From Cryoendolithus antarcticus (Eukaryota > Ascomycota > Dothideomycetes > Cladosporiales > Cladosporiaceae), in the NCBI GenBank assembly GCA_002077065.1, contig NAJO01000035.1, positions 62,001-126,000 on the forward strand: a DNA stretch of 64,000 bases. The letters run 5' to 3'. Positions 44,319-53,913 of the stretch are shown here, one piece after another. The notes under the pieces are model-generated. The model saw only the letters and a list, made by a program, of their open reading frames with translations, had not been told where the DNA came from and did no database searches. A program made the position numbers and the translations under genes. Within the stretch, counting starts at the first letter, position 1; every line of letters begins with the position of its first letter.

Positions 44319-45475
44319 ATGCCCAACTTCTTCTACTCCCAATTCTTCGTCACGCCGAAACTACCCAAGAAGGATTTGAGCTGCCAGACGATCATTGTCA
44401 CAGGCGCAAATGTCGGACTCGGCTTCGAGGCTGCGAAGCACTTCGCCAACATGCGCGCCGAAAGGGTAATCCTCGCATGTCGCGACCAGCAGAAGGGAAA
44501 TGTTGCCGCGGACCAAATTCGCCAGTCCTCTCTGCTAGCAGCGAAGACACATCTCGAGGTCTGGCCTCTCGATCTCTCCAGCTACGCATCGATCGAAGCA
44601 TTCGGCAAGAAAGTCAACACCCTTACCCGTCTCGATGCCGTCGTCGCAAACGCCGGTATCTTGACCAAGCAATTCAAGCTCATGGAGGGGAATGAGAGCA
44701 CCATCACCGTCAACGTCATCAGCACTATCCTCATGGGGCTGCTAGTCTTGCCGAAACTCCGCGAGAGTGCAAAGGCCAACAAGAAGGACGGCGTGTTAAC
44801 CTTTGTTGGATCTGAGGTGTACACCATGGCCAAGTTCACCGAGCAAAACTCCGACAAGCTTCTTGCTACCCTCAACTCGCCAGAGAAGTCCAACATGGGA
44901 GATCGGTATGTACTTGGATCGTGCTGGCGAGCTCTTGATATCCTTTTGCTGACTGGTTTCACAGATACAACGTCTCTAAGCTTCTTCTGTTGTTCGCCGT
45001 CCGTGAGCTCGCCAAGCAGAACCCAGTCAGCGATCAGAACCCAGTCTTGATCAGCGTGCTCACACCCGGCTTCTGCAAGAGCTCCGTCTTCCGCGACACC
45101 GGCTTCGGCTCGAAAATGATGAACTTCATGGTATGTTTCCGCGCTCTGCCACAACTCAATGGATGATCATTGCTGAAACTGCACGCAGGCCATCATCATG
45201 GGTCGGGAGACCGAGGTCGGCTCGAGGACTTTGGTCGATGCCGCCGTGGGCAAGCATGGCAGGAACGAGCATGGCGAGTTCCTTTGGGACAACAAGCCAG
45301 CACCGTAAGTCGTCCATCCTCCAATACGCAGCTAGATGCCACAATACTGACCATGCTTCGTAGTCCTACCGGCTTCGTACCCAGCGAGAAGGGCCAGCGA
45401 ATCCAGAAGAAGCTGTGGAGCGAGCTGAACGGCAAGCTTGAGGAGGCGGTCCCGGGCGTGACAGCCACTGTATAG
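44319..45475 (+). CDS. Short-chain dehydrogenase/reductase
   Basis: Four exons: 44319-44905, 44965-45130, 45189-45304 and 45364-45475, giving 326 residues. The Rossmann dinucleotide motif is TGANVGLG (about residue 29). The later NAGI, the catalytic serine region (TFVGSEVY) and the active-site YNVSK follow. The basic residues ACRDQQ after strand 2 suggest NADPH preference. These are the marks of the retinol-dehydrogenase/WW-oxidoreductase-like SDR group, common in fungal secondary metabolism. No signal peptide. The YxxxK lysine sits in exon 2, so an unspliced reading loses the active site. Substrate unknown. Confidence 0.93.
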
Positions 45476-46373
45476 AGAGTGTGACAGATTGAGGAATGAT
45501 ACGATAATGGTAGCTCGTCATGGCGTTTGGTGCATAGAGTCTCTGGACAGGGCTGGGGGGAAGTGAATAGACATTATACCTTTGTGGGATTTCCCACGCC
45601 CCTCGACGGCAGCGACACGTTACCATGTACCTTTGATCTGCCTGGACCTCCCTGTTGGCTATCGTCTGCTACCTCCTGGCGTGATGCGGCATAAACAAGA
45701 GCTGAAAATGCCGTCGGTTTGTTCGAGACAGGATCTCGCGCAACGAGGGTCTTGGCATTTCCGCGGGGCTTCACATGCCATTCAGCACGCCACAGTTGCG
45801 TCTCGTCACATTCCTGATAACCGAAGTCAGTATCGTTCGTCGATCGAGAATTTGGTGAGGTGAGGCAGTCCAGGACTCGAGACGAGGCGCGACTCGAACA
45901 GCCGAGGGAACTGCCCTGCTCACCTTGCGGACGCGTCTCGCTCTCTGCAAACGCGGCCCAATGCGCCCTTGTACCTATACATGTACACACATGTACTACC
46001 TTCACCAGGACACATACGTTCGTGCGTGCACCTGCATGCAAACTCGTACTATTCAGATCGATGATTGAACTACTAAGACGGCGATCTTTGGGATACCGAC
46101 ATGACCTGTATGGTGAGATGGAATCGGAACCGTGCGAAGTCAACCTCCCTCTCCGCTTCAACCAACGAGCCTTCTCGAACACAGCCCTACACGAAGCAGG
46201 ACAGGCAAGTTCTGGGATCCATATTCAATGTGCAATACTCTCTCGTTATCTGGAAACTGTCACTTCTGATTATTTAATGGAGACACGACACCATAGCACG
46301 CTCCCACATCTGCGCACATTCTACTTGCGTACGACCACCATGGCTCTCTAGCTCCGCTCTTGACCACCACTGT
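45476..46373. other. Intergenic between convergent genes
   Basis: About 900 bp between the dehydrogenase and DUF3237 gene ends. Two opposed frames (minus 45574-46182, plus 45860-46351) overlap and show no protein features. A CATGTACACACATGTAC near-repeat lies near 45980-45996. Confidence 0.45.
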
Positions 46374-47228
46374 TCATTGTACCTCGGAGATCTTGAACTC
46401 CAACCCGAGGATCTTGTCACCGTAAACAATGTAGCGCTGCGAACCGACGTAGTTCACGTCCTCAAGGAACTTGTACTTGCCGGGCGAAGTCTGGAAGGAG
46501 AGGTTGATTGCTGACAGATGGTCAGTAATTTGCCAGATCACAGTTCAGTAGACTGAGATGACGTACAGCCATAGCCCCAGTCGGAGCCGTTGAACGATGG
46601 ATCGCCAGTGAAGAGCTTCTTGGTGTCTGGTCCGGTGCCATCGACTGTGCCGGTGTACTCGAAGTAGATGTTGGCATTGTCGTCAGTTCTGCAAACGCGG
46701 TCAGTCATCAAATTCTGGGCTGCAAAGCCTCAACCTGGCTGGACCATCTGGATGCGGACATGGCGAACTTACACGGCAATGCCATTGTACTGGAGCTTTG
46801 CAGTCGCGAAGCTGGGCTGTAGGTGCACGTTTGCTGCGCCGAATGCGATTGTCGCGTTGACCTTGTTCTCGCCATAGCCTGGCTCGCTGAGCAAATAGCT
46901 GCCCTCGGAGAGGCTGGGAGAGTACTCGAAGTAGTGACCTGTATGGTCTGTTAGGGCCATGATCGCCGCCTAGCTAGGACTAACCACGCACCCTCGTTGT
47001 TTGGTCCCAATCGGTAGTTCTCGCCAAATGGAGTGAACGGGATCTGTGCACAGTATTTGGTAAGTCACTGACTCTGCAGATGATCACAGGGAATGGTACC
47101 ATCAGGTGGAAAGCAGGAGTCAACTTGGCAGTCCCCGCCGTGCTTGACAGAGTGTCCGCTACAGGAGACGGGAAGGCATTGGTCTTTGAGGCGAGCAAGA
47201 GCTGGCTGGCAATCCACGGAACGTACAT
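46374..47228 (-). CDS. DUF3237 family protein
   Basis: Five exons on the minus strand: 47228-47100, 47043-46992, 46938-46773, 46688-46567 and 46510-46374, giving 201 residues in phase. The N-terminal stretch (MYVPWIASQLLLASKT) may be a weak secretion signal or unprocessed. The DUF3237 (UPF0311) pattern is seen in LTPAFHLM, NYRLGPNNEGGHYFEYSP, NDNANIYFEYTG-like segments and the final GDKILGLEFKISEVQ. The family is a small beta-barrel of unknown activity, found in bacteria and fungi and sometimes near natural-product genes. The two smallest exons (52 and 122 nt) explain why no single long frame marks this gene. It is convergent with the dehydrogenase and divergent from the FAD oxidoreductase. 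Confidence 0.83.
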
Positions 47229-47880
47229 GTTGGCGAGTGTCGTATGAATGAATTTGCGTGCAGAGTGAGTAGGAAGCTATCTGCCAACTGCATTCAATCG
47301 AGACACAGCTGCTATATGCACGCTCGCGAAGCAGGGTACAGCTCGGCGGAACGTCTTAGTGTCCGACGGAGACGCCAGTGGACGATCACGTTATCCAATC
47401 GCCCGACGGCATTGACACGCGCAGTTGACAACAACATGCTGCCATGTTCTCGCAACTGCGGTATACACGTCCAAGCTTGCGGAAGTTACGATTGACGTTC
47501 CTGCAGCTTTGGACGGGGTTCCGTGTTTTCTCGGCATCTTTCGGCTGACTACCTTCGACTTCACGAATATCCCACGCGAGACTTGCATGCAGGCACAAGC
47601 ACCGATGAAGACCCGCTCCGTCGGTCATAGCATGGGCAAAGGTCGCTCGCCATACACTGAACTCATTGCGCGGTCTACCGTGCCAGCGTAGGATTGTCGC
47701 CACCTCGAGCACCGCTCACGACGTCAGCCTCCAATCGTGCACGGCTCGCTGCTCGCTAGTCCATATCGCCGCTGGTGTAGTCCGGTGACGGTATATGTCG
47801 TGTTAAGACGCACGCGTGTCTGGGCAGTCTTGTAGGTGAAGCTCGTTTCTCCATTTCGTGACTTTCCTGCAGATCACAGC
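47229..47880. promoter_or_regulatory. Divergent promoter region, DUF3237 / FAD oxidoreductase
   Basis: About 650 bp between divergent start codons, so it should carry both promoters. No gene is seen in it. Confidence 0.4.
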
Positions 47881-49599
47881 ATGTTCTCCCTACAGACGTT
47901 GGCCTCTGGCCTTCTCGCCGCATCTCTCTGCGTACCTGTTGCTGCTGCACCACCTTTCTTTAATCCGTTCGTGCGACACAATCTAGCTGCGACGCTTGGC
48001 CCACAGCTGTCATCTGGAGCGGCTCTGTACACCAAGTCTGATAGCGATTTCGCCAAGCACGATGAGAGATGGACGCAGTGGAATGCTCCTACATTTTCTG
48101 CTGTCGTTGAGCCGGCATCTGAAAAGGATGTTGTCGCGACGGTGCGTGTATCTTATCCCTTGACCGACCAGACGGACACTGACAGTAGCAGATACAATAC
48201 GCGACCAGCAATGGCATTCCTTTCTTCGCGCAAGGTGGTGGACACGGCTACAGTGGTACCCTTAGCATCATTCAAAATGCGATCATGATCAAGCTGCAGA
48301 CCAACTTCGGCTCTGCCTTGTACAACGCGCACGACAAGTCTGTGAGCGTGGGAGGAGGTGCGAAGTACTCCGTTCTTGCCGAGGCCGCATATGCCGCTGG
48401 CCGCGAACTCAGTGAGTGCCATTGTCGGCCATACACAGTCGTATGCTCCAGTACTGACGACCTGTAGCTGTCGGATCCTGCCCCTGCGTTGGCGCCGTTG
48501 GCGGGGCACTCTCCGGTGGACACGGCCGCCTTCAAGGCAAGCACGGCCTCGGTCTGGACGCCCTCAAGAGCATGCGGGTTATTCTTGCGAATGGCACAGC
48601 ACTCGATGTCTCCGCCGAGAATAATGTTGACCTGTGGTGGGGCATGCGCGGTGCCGGCCAGAACTACGGTGTCGTTGTCTCGGCCACTTTCAACACCTTC
48701 CCCGAGACCCCAGGCGCCATGCACTACGATGGCGAGCTCATCCTCGACGGCACTCAGCTCGAGGAAGTGTTCGAGATTCTGAACGAGATGGTGCCTACAT
48801 GGCCGGCTGGTCTCGCGTTTGATGTGCTCTTCGCTGCATTCCCGGGCTCGCTCAACGTAAGTCAAACGTTCAAACAGTGTCTTGAGACTCATCGCTAACC
48901 TACCTCTAGCCGGTCATCGTCCTCAGCATGATCTACGCCGGGCCCAAGCGCGAGGCAGCAAAATACACCCACCGCTTCGCCGCCCTCAAGGGCTCCCTCA
49001 TGTTCAGCGAGCACATGTACACCTGGGCGGACCTCCCTTTCAAAGCCGCTGGCGGCAGCATAGCAGCCTCTTGTGGCACGACCAAGCTCCGCTCGACGTA
49101 CTCGAACAACGTCCGCACCTTCGACCCCAAAGTGCAGCGAGATGCCTGGAACAAGTACGGCGAGTTCCTGCAAGCCTATCCCAATGCCAACGGCACCGGC
49201 GTCCTCTGGGAAATCTTCGGCACCCAGCGCGTAACCGAGATCCCCGCCAATGCCTCTTCATACGCCTTCCGCGACCGCGTCACCATGATCGGTCTCCTAC
49301 AATTCGACTACACCGATCCTTCCATCCTCCCCGGCATCGAAGCCTACGGCAAGGCTTGGAGACAGCAGAGTATTGAGAATTCGGGCTGGGATGACGATAA
49401 GCTTTATGTCTATCCTAACTATGCAAGAGGTGATGAGCCGCTGGATAGTTTGTTTGGGTATGAGCATTGGCGTATTGAGAAGTTGAGGCAGCTGAAGAAG
49501 GAGTATGATCCGACGGACGCGTTCAGGGGGTACCATGATGTGTGGAGTCACCCGGGGAAGGATCACCATGGTCACAGTGAAAGAGGCGATCTGAAGTGA
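47881..49599 (+). CDS. Secreted FAD-linked oxidoreductase (BBE-like)
   Basis: Four exons: 47881-48141, 48192-48411, 48478 region (48468)-48856 and 48910-49599, giving 519 residues. A signal peptide (MFSLQTLASGLLAASLCVPV) is followed by the PCMH-type FAD-binding domain. QGGGHGYSG is the flavin-linking histidine motif, and CPCVGAVGGALSGGHGRLQG includes the cysteine position for a second covalent bond. WWGMRGAGQNYGVVVSATF is the typical FAD-domain end. The berberine-bridge-enzyme C-terminal motif is YVYPNYARGDEPLDSLFG, then KKEYDPTDAFRG. Such enzymes oxidise sugars, alkaloids or polyketides with oxygen in the secretory pathway or outside the cell. The final exon ends in a His-rich tail (GKDHHGHSERGDLK). 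Exon 3 begins at 48468. Confidence 0.94.
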
Positions 49600-49871
49600 G
49601 TTGGTATTTAGCTTGATGTCGCTGCCAGTCAGTACGAGAGATGGCGCCGGCTGACGTGGGGTTTAGATGGCTTGAGGCGGTATATCTACTATAGTTAGAC
49701 TGTCTGTAATAGTAGAAGTACCCTGATGATTGGGTCTGGGTAGTGATCGTGGGTATGACCGACTATAGTTGGAACCGTCATCTCTAGCATGACATTACAT
49801 TAGTGTGCTACCGTCTCTCATCTACTCGCTTCGCCTGCCTTCGTCGCTGAGGGTATATGAACACGACTCCT

Positions 49872-50705
49872 TCACGTCGACTTCCGCGCAGCCTGAATGT
49901 GCCACTCCATAACCTTTTCGAAGATTCGCTTTCCGCCAGTCTCGATTACATCCCCATGACACGGAATAATTCTGTCGAAGTTCCAGCTCGCGATCCGTGC
50001 CATGGCAGGGTTAAATGACTTCTTGTCCTGCGCGGCACCATACCACAGGAATCTCCTTTGACTCAGCGCCTCGCCATTCGAATTGTTGAGCCACACCATC
50101 AATTTCGTGAGCAGCCCACCTGTAGGCGACAGCCCGCTTTTGCTCATCTGTTCGGTGGCGGGCAAGTTGAAGAGGAGATCCGCCTCGATCAACGTCCCAG
50201 ACTTGCGGTGATTGACAACAACCTCCTTATTCCCATGCCCATGCGCATACTCCAAATCAAACTCAGCATCAAACTCAGCATCGACACTAAGAGTCTTCGC
50301 GTCTGCATCTTTCGCTTTGAGCAATACCCACTTGTCCTGTGCAATCTTGCCGTACCCTTGCTTATCCCTCAACCCTGGCAGTGTCTCGGGTCCCACGACC
50401 CTGGCGTCCGGGTACGCCTTACTCCATTCTTCGAGGAAAATATGGTGCTCGGCGTCGAGTGCTACGAGGTACTTCGCAGGCCCCAGTGCGTGCATCTCCT
50501 CCTTAACGGTGGGTGTGAGAGCTACTGGCGAGAAGACTGCGGTGTTGCCGGATTGCAGACGCACGGCTGTGCCGCGGCCACCTATCGCTATGCGACCGAA
50601 GCGGAGGAAGGGCGTGCTGAATGTTTTGATGTCGGGTGTGACGCTGCGGATGACCATTACCCTTTCCGGGTCGGAAGGTATGAGTTTGCGAGCGTTGGAC
50701 GCCAT
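49872..50705 (-). CDS. DUF4336 family (metallo-beta-lactamase-like) protein
   Basis: Uninterrupted 277-residue frame on the minus strand, starting MASNARKLIPSDPERVMVIR. The DUF4336 pattern is visible as LRFGRIAIGGRGTAVRLQSG, LVALDAEHHIFLEEWSKAYPDARVVGP, NHRKSGTLIEADLLFNLPAT and NFDRIIPCHGDVIETGG. The HxxFxxxW and CHGD segments stand where metallo-beta-lactamase-fold proteins bind metal, but the standard HxHxDH motif is absent, as is usual for DUF4336. Biochemical role unknown; it is probably cytosolic. It is convergent with the FAD oxidoreductase across 272 bp. An upstream in-frame start would need a non-ATG codon, so this ATG is chosen. Confidence 0.85.
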   Translation of the reverse strand: MASNARKLIPSDPERVMVIRSVTPDIKTFSTPFLRFGRIAIGGRGTAVRLQSGNTAVFSPVALTPTVKEEMHALGPAKYLVALDAEHHIFLEEWSKAYPDARVVGPETLPGLRDKQGYGKIAQDKWVLLKAKDADAKTLSVDAEFDAEFDLEYAHGHGNKEVVVNHRKSGTLIEADLLFNLPATEQMSKSGLSPTGGLLTKLMVWLNNSNGEALSQRRFLWYGAAQDKKSFNPAMARIASWNFDRIIPCHGDVIETGGKRIFEKVMEWHIQAARKST

Positions 50706-51121
50706 GGTCAGGTCTAGTTGGGGCGTATCGTGGGAGGTATCGCGTGGCTTCGGAGAGTCGTAATCAGGCTGCAACGATGAAGAGGTCGCTGTGAGGTAGC
50801 AGATCACGACGTGAAGGCTTTGTTGTTCTTGTACTTTTGTAGATACGGCCGATTGTCAAATAACTCAAATCACTCAGTTGCAATGGCGTGATGTTGACTC
50901 AGCGGACCCCGGATCTCTCGCCAGCCGGCGTAATCTTGACAAGGACCTGTAAGAAGATTAAGAAGTCGAGTGCGAGTTCGATACGACTTTGGGCTTCAAT
51001 GTCGCATACAGATTTGTGTTTTGTTGCAGGCGCGAATGTCACACAATCTGTCACTGCTTTCCGGAAGCCTCGGCCGTGACGTCATCGGTATCGGCATCCC
51101 CACCGGTCAACGACTGACATT
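50706..51121. other. Intergenic, no gene seen
   Basis: About 415 bp holding the DUF4336 promoter and the 3' region of the orphan gene to the right. Nothing recognisable. Confidence 0.5.
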
Positions 51122-52003
51122 CTATGGCACACCGTTCAAAGGGTGCAAGTCTTCCATATACCCATTGTTCGAAGTCATGAGGTTGTAGAGCCTGAGCAGT
51201 CCATTGATCGATACGCGTCCGATACCACGATACGAGCTTCGCGATCTCTGTGGCCTCTCCCACCTGATTTCCACTGCCTTGATAGTCTTGCTCTCGAGCT
51301 CCGTGAGATCGCGCTGCAAGTCCCTGGGCATTTTCAAACCGCTCAACATGTCTATCGCAGCTTCGTCGAGAACTAGGCAAATGAGGTTGCGAGCGGGTGG
51401 CGGGATTACGGTTACATCGTCCGTCAAGTCTAGACCTCTGATGATTGCACGGAACTCTGCGCGTATCCGGTCATCAGTCGCGTCCTCCAGAGTACTTTGA
51501 TCGTCTATAAGATCCAACTGGAAGCGTTTAATCGCTTCGCCGGCGAATACCGGTAATGTGTACTCGGCATCGATCGTGTGAGTCTGCACGTCGCATAAGT
51601 TCTCCAGTGCTCGCGTCAGCTTCTCTCGCGTGGCAGGCGTGTAGGAAGTGAGGAACACGTAGTAACCCCAGGTCGGGTTCGGCGTGATCTGCTCATCTTC
51701 GCGCCACCTTACTGTCTCGCCATCATGGATATGCTCCAAGAGACGCCGCACATCGTCCGAGTTAGAGTGATAGCCCGTTCCAAACGACGCGTATGGTCCA
51801 GATGCATCGAATGCGGTGGGATCAGCAGTGGCTTCCAGCTCTGGGAAAGGTCGCATGGAGTCGCGGGTGTCAGCTGCTGCTCCAGGACGGTATGCTTGTG
51901 GCTGTACTGTTCGTCTGCTTGGAACAGGTCGTGACTCGAGAGATGGGTCTAGTGGAGTAATCGGTCTCTGCGGCGGAGCGCCTGCTGCTCCTCTGCCTGC
52001 CAT
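51122..52003 (-). CDS. Hypothetical protein, unrecognised family
   Basis: Uninterrupted 293-residue frame. The first 50 residues are Pro/Arg/Ala-rich and likely disordered (MAGRGAAGAPPQRPITPLDP). The rest has the composition of a folded, acidic protein with amphipathic segments (NSDDVRRLLEHIHDGETVRW, WGYYVFLTSYTPATREKLTR, VIPPPARNLICLVLDEAAID, GRVSINGLLRLYNLMTSNNG). The spacing of WGYYVFLT, ICLVLDE and the final Asn-rich segment looks conserved-protein-like, but I do not recognise a family. No signal peptide, membrane helix or cysteine cluster is seen. I believe it is a real gene because the frame is long, compositionally consistent and lacks a competing frame. Function unknown. Confidence 0.65.
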   Translation of the reverse strand: MAGRGAAGAPPQRPITPLDPSLESRPVPSRRTVQPQAYRPGAAADTRDSMRPFPELEATADPTAFDASGPYASFGTGYHSNSDDVRRLLEHIHDGETVRWREDEQITPNPTWGYYVFLTSYTPATREKLTRALENLCDVQTHTIDAEYTLPVFAGEAIKRFQLDLIDDQSTLEDATDDRIRAEFRAIIRGLDLTDDVTVIPPPARNLICLVLDEAAIDMLSGLKMPRDLQRDLTELESKTIKAVEIRWERPQRSRSSYRGIGRVSINGLLRLYNLMTSNNGYMEDLHPLNGVP

Positions 52004-52718
52004 GATGATGCTGTCAGGTATACTTACCTGAAGACCGTGAATATGCAGCTGTCGTCAGAGTGGGCAATAGATCCTTCAGCTGATCCAAGACGAAGTCAGT
52101 TTCGTGCTCGAATCTATTGACAGCAAAGCGATGTCTGAGGGAAAGTGGAAATTGGCAAAATCGATGTCTTGGCAGATCTGCGTGCTAGACATGTTCGAAG
52201 TCTTTCACTACGCTTGGCCCATCTTTCGCGTGCCATCCACGTCACAGCAACAGGTCCAAGACCAAATGCGCCTACTTCTGTACATCGTCCTTGAGCGCGA
52301 GTCAGTGACTTGAGTACCTTCGCCATAGTGACGAAGGCACGTGCAAGCACATGCACTTCCTACCATCTCGCGGACCAATATGGGCGTGGTCCCCTTGACG
52401 GATCTCATGAAAGCCGATCTGGTCTAACGGTATGACACCGCTCACATATAGCGTCCATTGACACCGGCAGGTTCGGAAGAGGGCGTCACGGATGCCCGTT
52501 CATGGCATTACCAGGTCCTGAACTACTGTTCGGACTGTACGTGTGCTGGCTCGGGCGACGTGCGAAGCGGAGGTTCTCAGTTCGATTCTGAGGTTCGGCG
52601 ATTCTTTTGACGGCTGATCGATATGTTAAGATGCGTCTTACGTGGTGCAGCAGTACGATGTAGAGCTGAAGTTTGTGCAACGCCTGAGTTCGAACCTCGT
52701 GGGTAGTCGAATCCTAGG
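52004..52718. other. Intergenic with tRNA-like traces
   Basis: About 715 bp without a protein gene. It contains TGGTCTAACGGTATGAC at about 52419-52435, which matches the D-arm/A-box of many tRNAs, and two T-arm-like segments (CTCAGTTCGATTCTGAG near 52576, GAGTTCGAACCTC near 52686). None assemble into a full cloverleaf with matching acceptor stems by eye. Confidence 0.35.
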
Positions 52719-53486
52719 CTAAGGTACGATCACTTCCCAGACCGTTCGCTCGACGTGCTTTGCACCACCCAAGGCACGCTTGCTCTGTTCTGTCTCCGGC
52801 GCAAGTGGGCCATGTTGCAGAGCATAGTTGAGCAGATCCTTCGAGGATGTATACTCGTGCAGCGCCAAATGGCTTGGCGGCAAGTCCCGCGCTGGATTTT
52901 CAGATGGCCGCAATAGCGTATAGCGTGAGGTCCGCAAATAGATCGGAACTTTCGCAAGTAAATCCAGATGCTCATTGCGATACCAGTGATCTAGCTCATC
53001 GTTACCATCTTCAGCTGGCTCGATAGCAACAGCTACGATACAGAGTCCGTGGAGTCCTTGTGATCGCTTGGGTTCGAATTTGTGCGTAAGCTGGTATAGA
53101 CTCACTGCTGATCGAGCATCTGACCCTACTGTCGACTCAGCTAACGCGATGAGGCCCGAGGCATGGACATCACCAAACACAAGAACCGTCACCTTCTTGT
53201 CAACATTGAAGGATCTATAGCCCGCATGACTACCGGCAAAGCGCGTGCTCGGACTCGTGTTCCTCAGCTGCCACAGAGGATTGGGACCGTGATCAGACGA
53301 GTCCGCGAAGCCAACCGCGTATCCTTTCCAGTCGAAGTCACATTTGCCTTGGCTATCGGGATCAGTTGAGATCCATGCGATCGTCTCGGGTGGGGACTGC
53401 GGTATAATGACGTTGGCGAGATATTGCTTAAGATCTTGGATGCTTTGCCGCATACGTAGCTTTAACGGCCCCATCAAGTCTTGCAA
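52719..53486 (-). CDS. EthD-like (dimeric alpha-beta barrel) protein, N-terminus uncertain
   Basis: Frame of 255 residues. The C-terminal half resembles the second repeat of fungal EthD-type ferredoxin-like fold proteins: DHWYRNEHLDLLAKVPIYL, a RTSRYTLL strand and PPSHLALHEYTS. The first half (IAWISTDPDSQGK, YAVGFADSSDHGP, VDKKVTVLVFGDVHASGLIA) is not clearly recognised; other members usually start with their own D-WY-EH motif. The true start may therefore be in an upstream exon or the gene may be truncated. These proteins are often near oxidative catabolism genes, but their chemistry is unclear. It ends divergently from the BRR2 gene. Confidence 0.6.
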   Translation of the reverse strand: MQDLMGPLKLRMRQSIQDLKQYLANVIIPQSPPETIAWISTDPDSQGKCDFDWKGYAVGFADSSDHGPNPLWQLRNTSPSTRFAGSHAGYRSFNVDKKVTVLVFGDVHASGLIALAESTVGSDARSAVSLYQLTHKFEPKRSQGLHGLCIVAVAIEPAEDGNDELDHWYRNEHLDLLAKVPIYLRTSRYTLLRPSENPARDLPPSHLALHEYTSSKDLLNYALQHGPLAPETEQSKRALGGAKHVERTVWEVIVP

Positions 53487-53913
53487 TTGCCGTGAATTGA
53501 CACGCTAGGTTCGACCCTAAAGACGGAAATGTGACCAAGCAGCATGCACAAGAACGCTGGGGATGCCTCAGCACGATCATGCGATCTTGGTCCCAATCTG
53601 CCTTTCCGCTTGCACCACAGAGACCTTTGGCGATCGTATGAACTTGGAGACAGGAGCGAAAGGCACTCACAGTTTGTTGACCGCCATCCTATATCTGTCC
53701 CACTACATATAACGGGAATAGTGAGACATGCTTAAACGTGCAGTCTGTTGATTCGCCGTATCTGAGAGTGAACTGGAAGTCTCACTAAGCTTTATATCGT
53801 GAAGACACATGAGTCATGAGTACTTCGCCCAAGGCGAACTTCTTTACTACCCTACCCAAGAATATATGTAGTGAGCAGCAGACCTCCACATCTGCCCACA
53901 ACGACTCGCAATC
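53487..53913. other. Divergent intergenic region upstream of BRR2
   Basis: About 430 bp carrying the BRR2 promoter and leader and any missing 5' part of the EthD-like gene. No separate gene seen. Confidence 0.45.

Noticed and set aside
52570..52600. CTCAGTTCGATTCTGAG as a tRNA T-arm
   Set aside because: No matching acceptor stem or A-box lies at the right distance.
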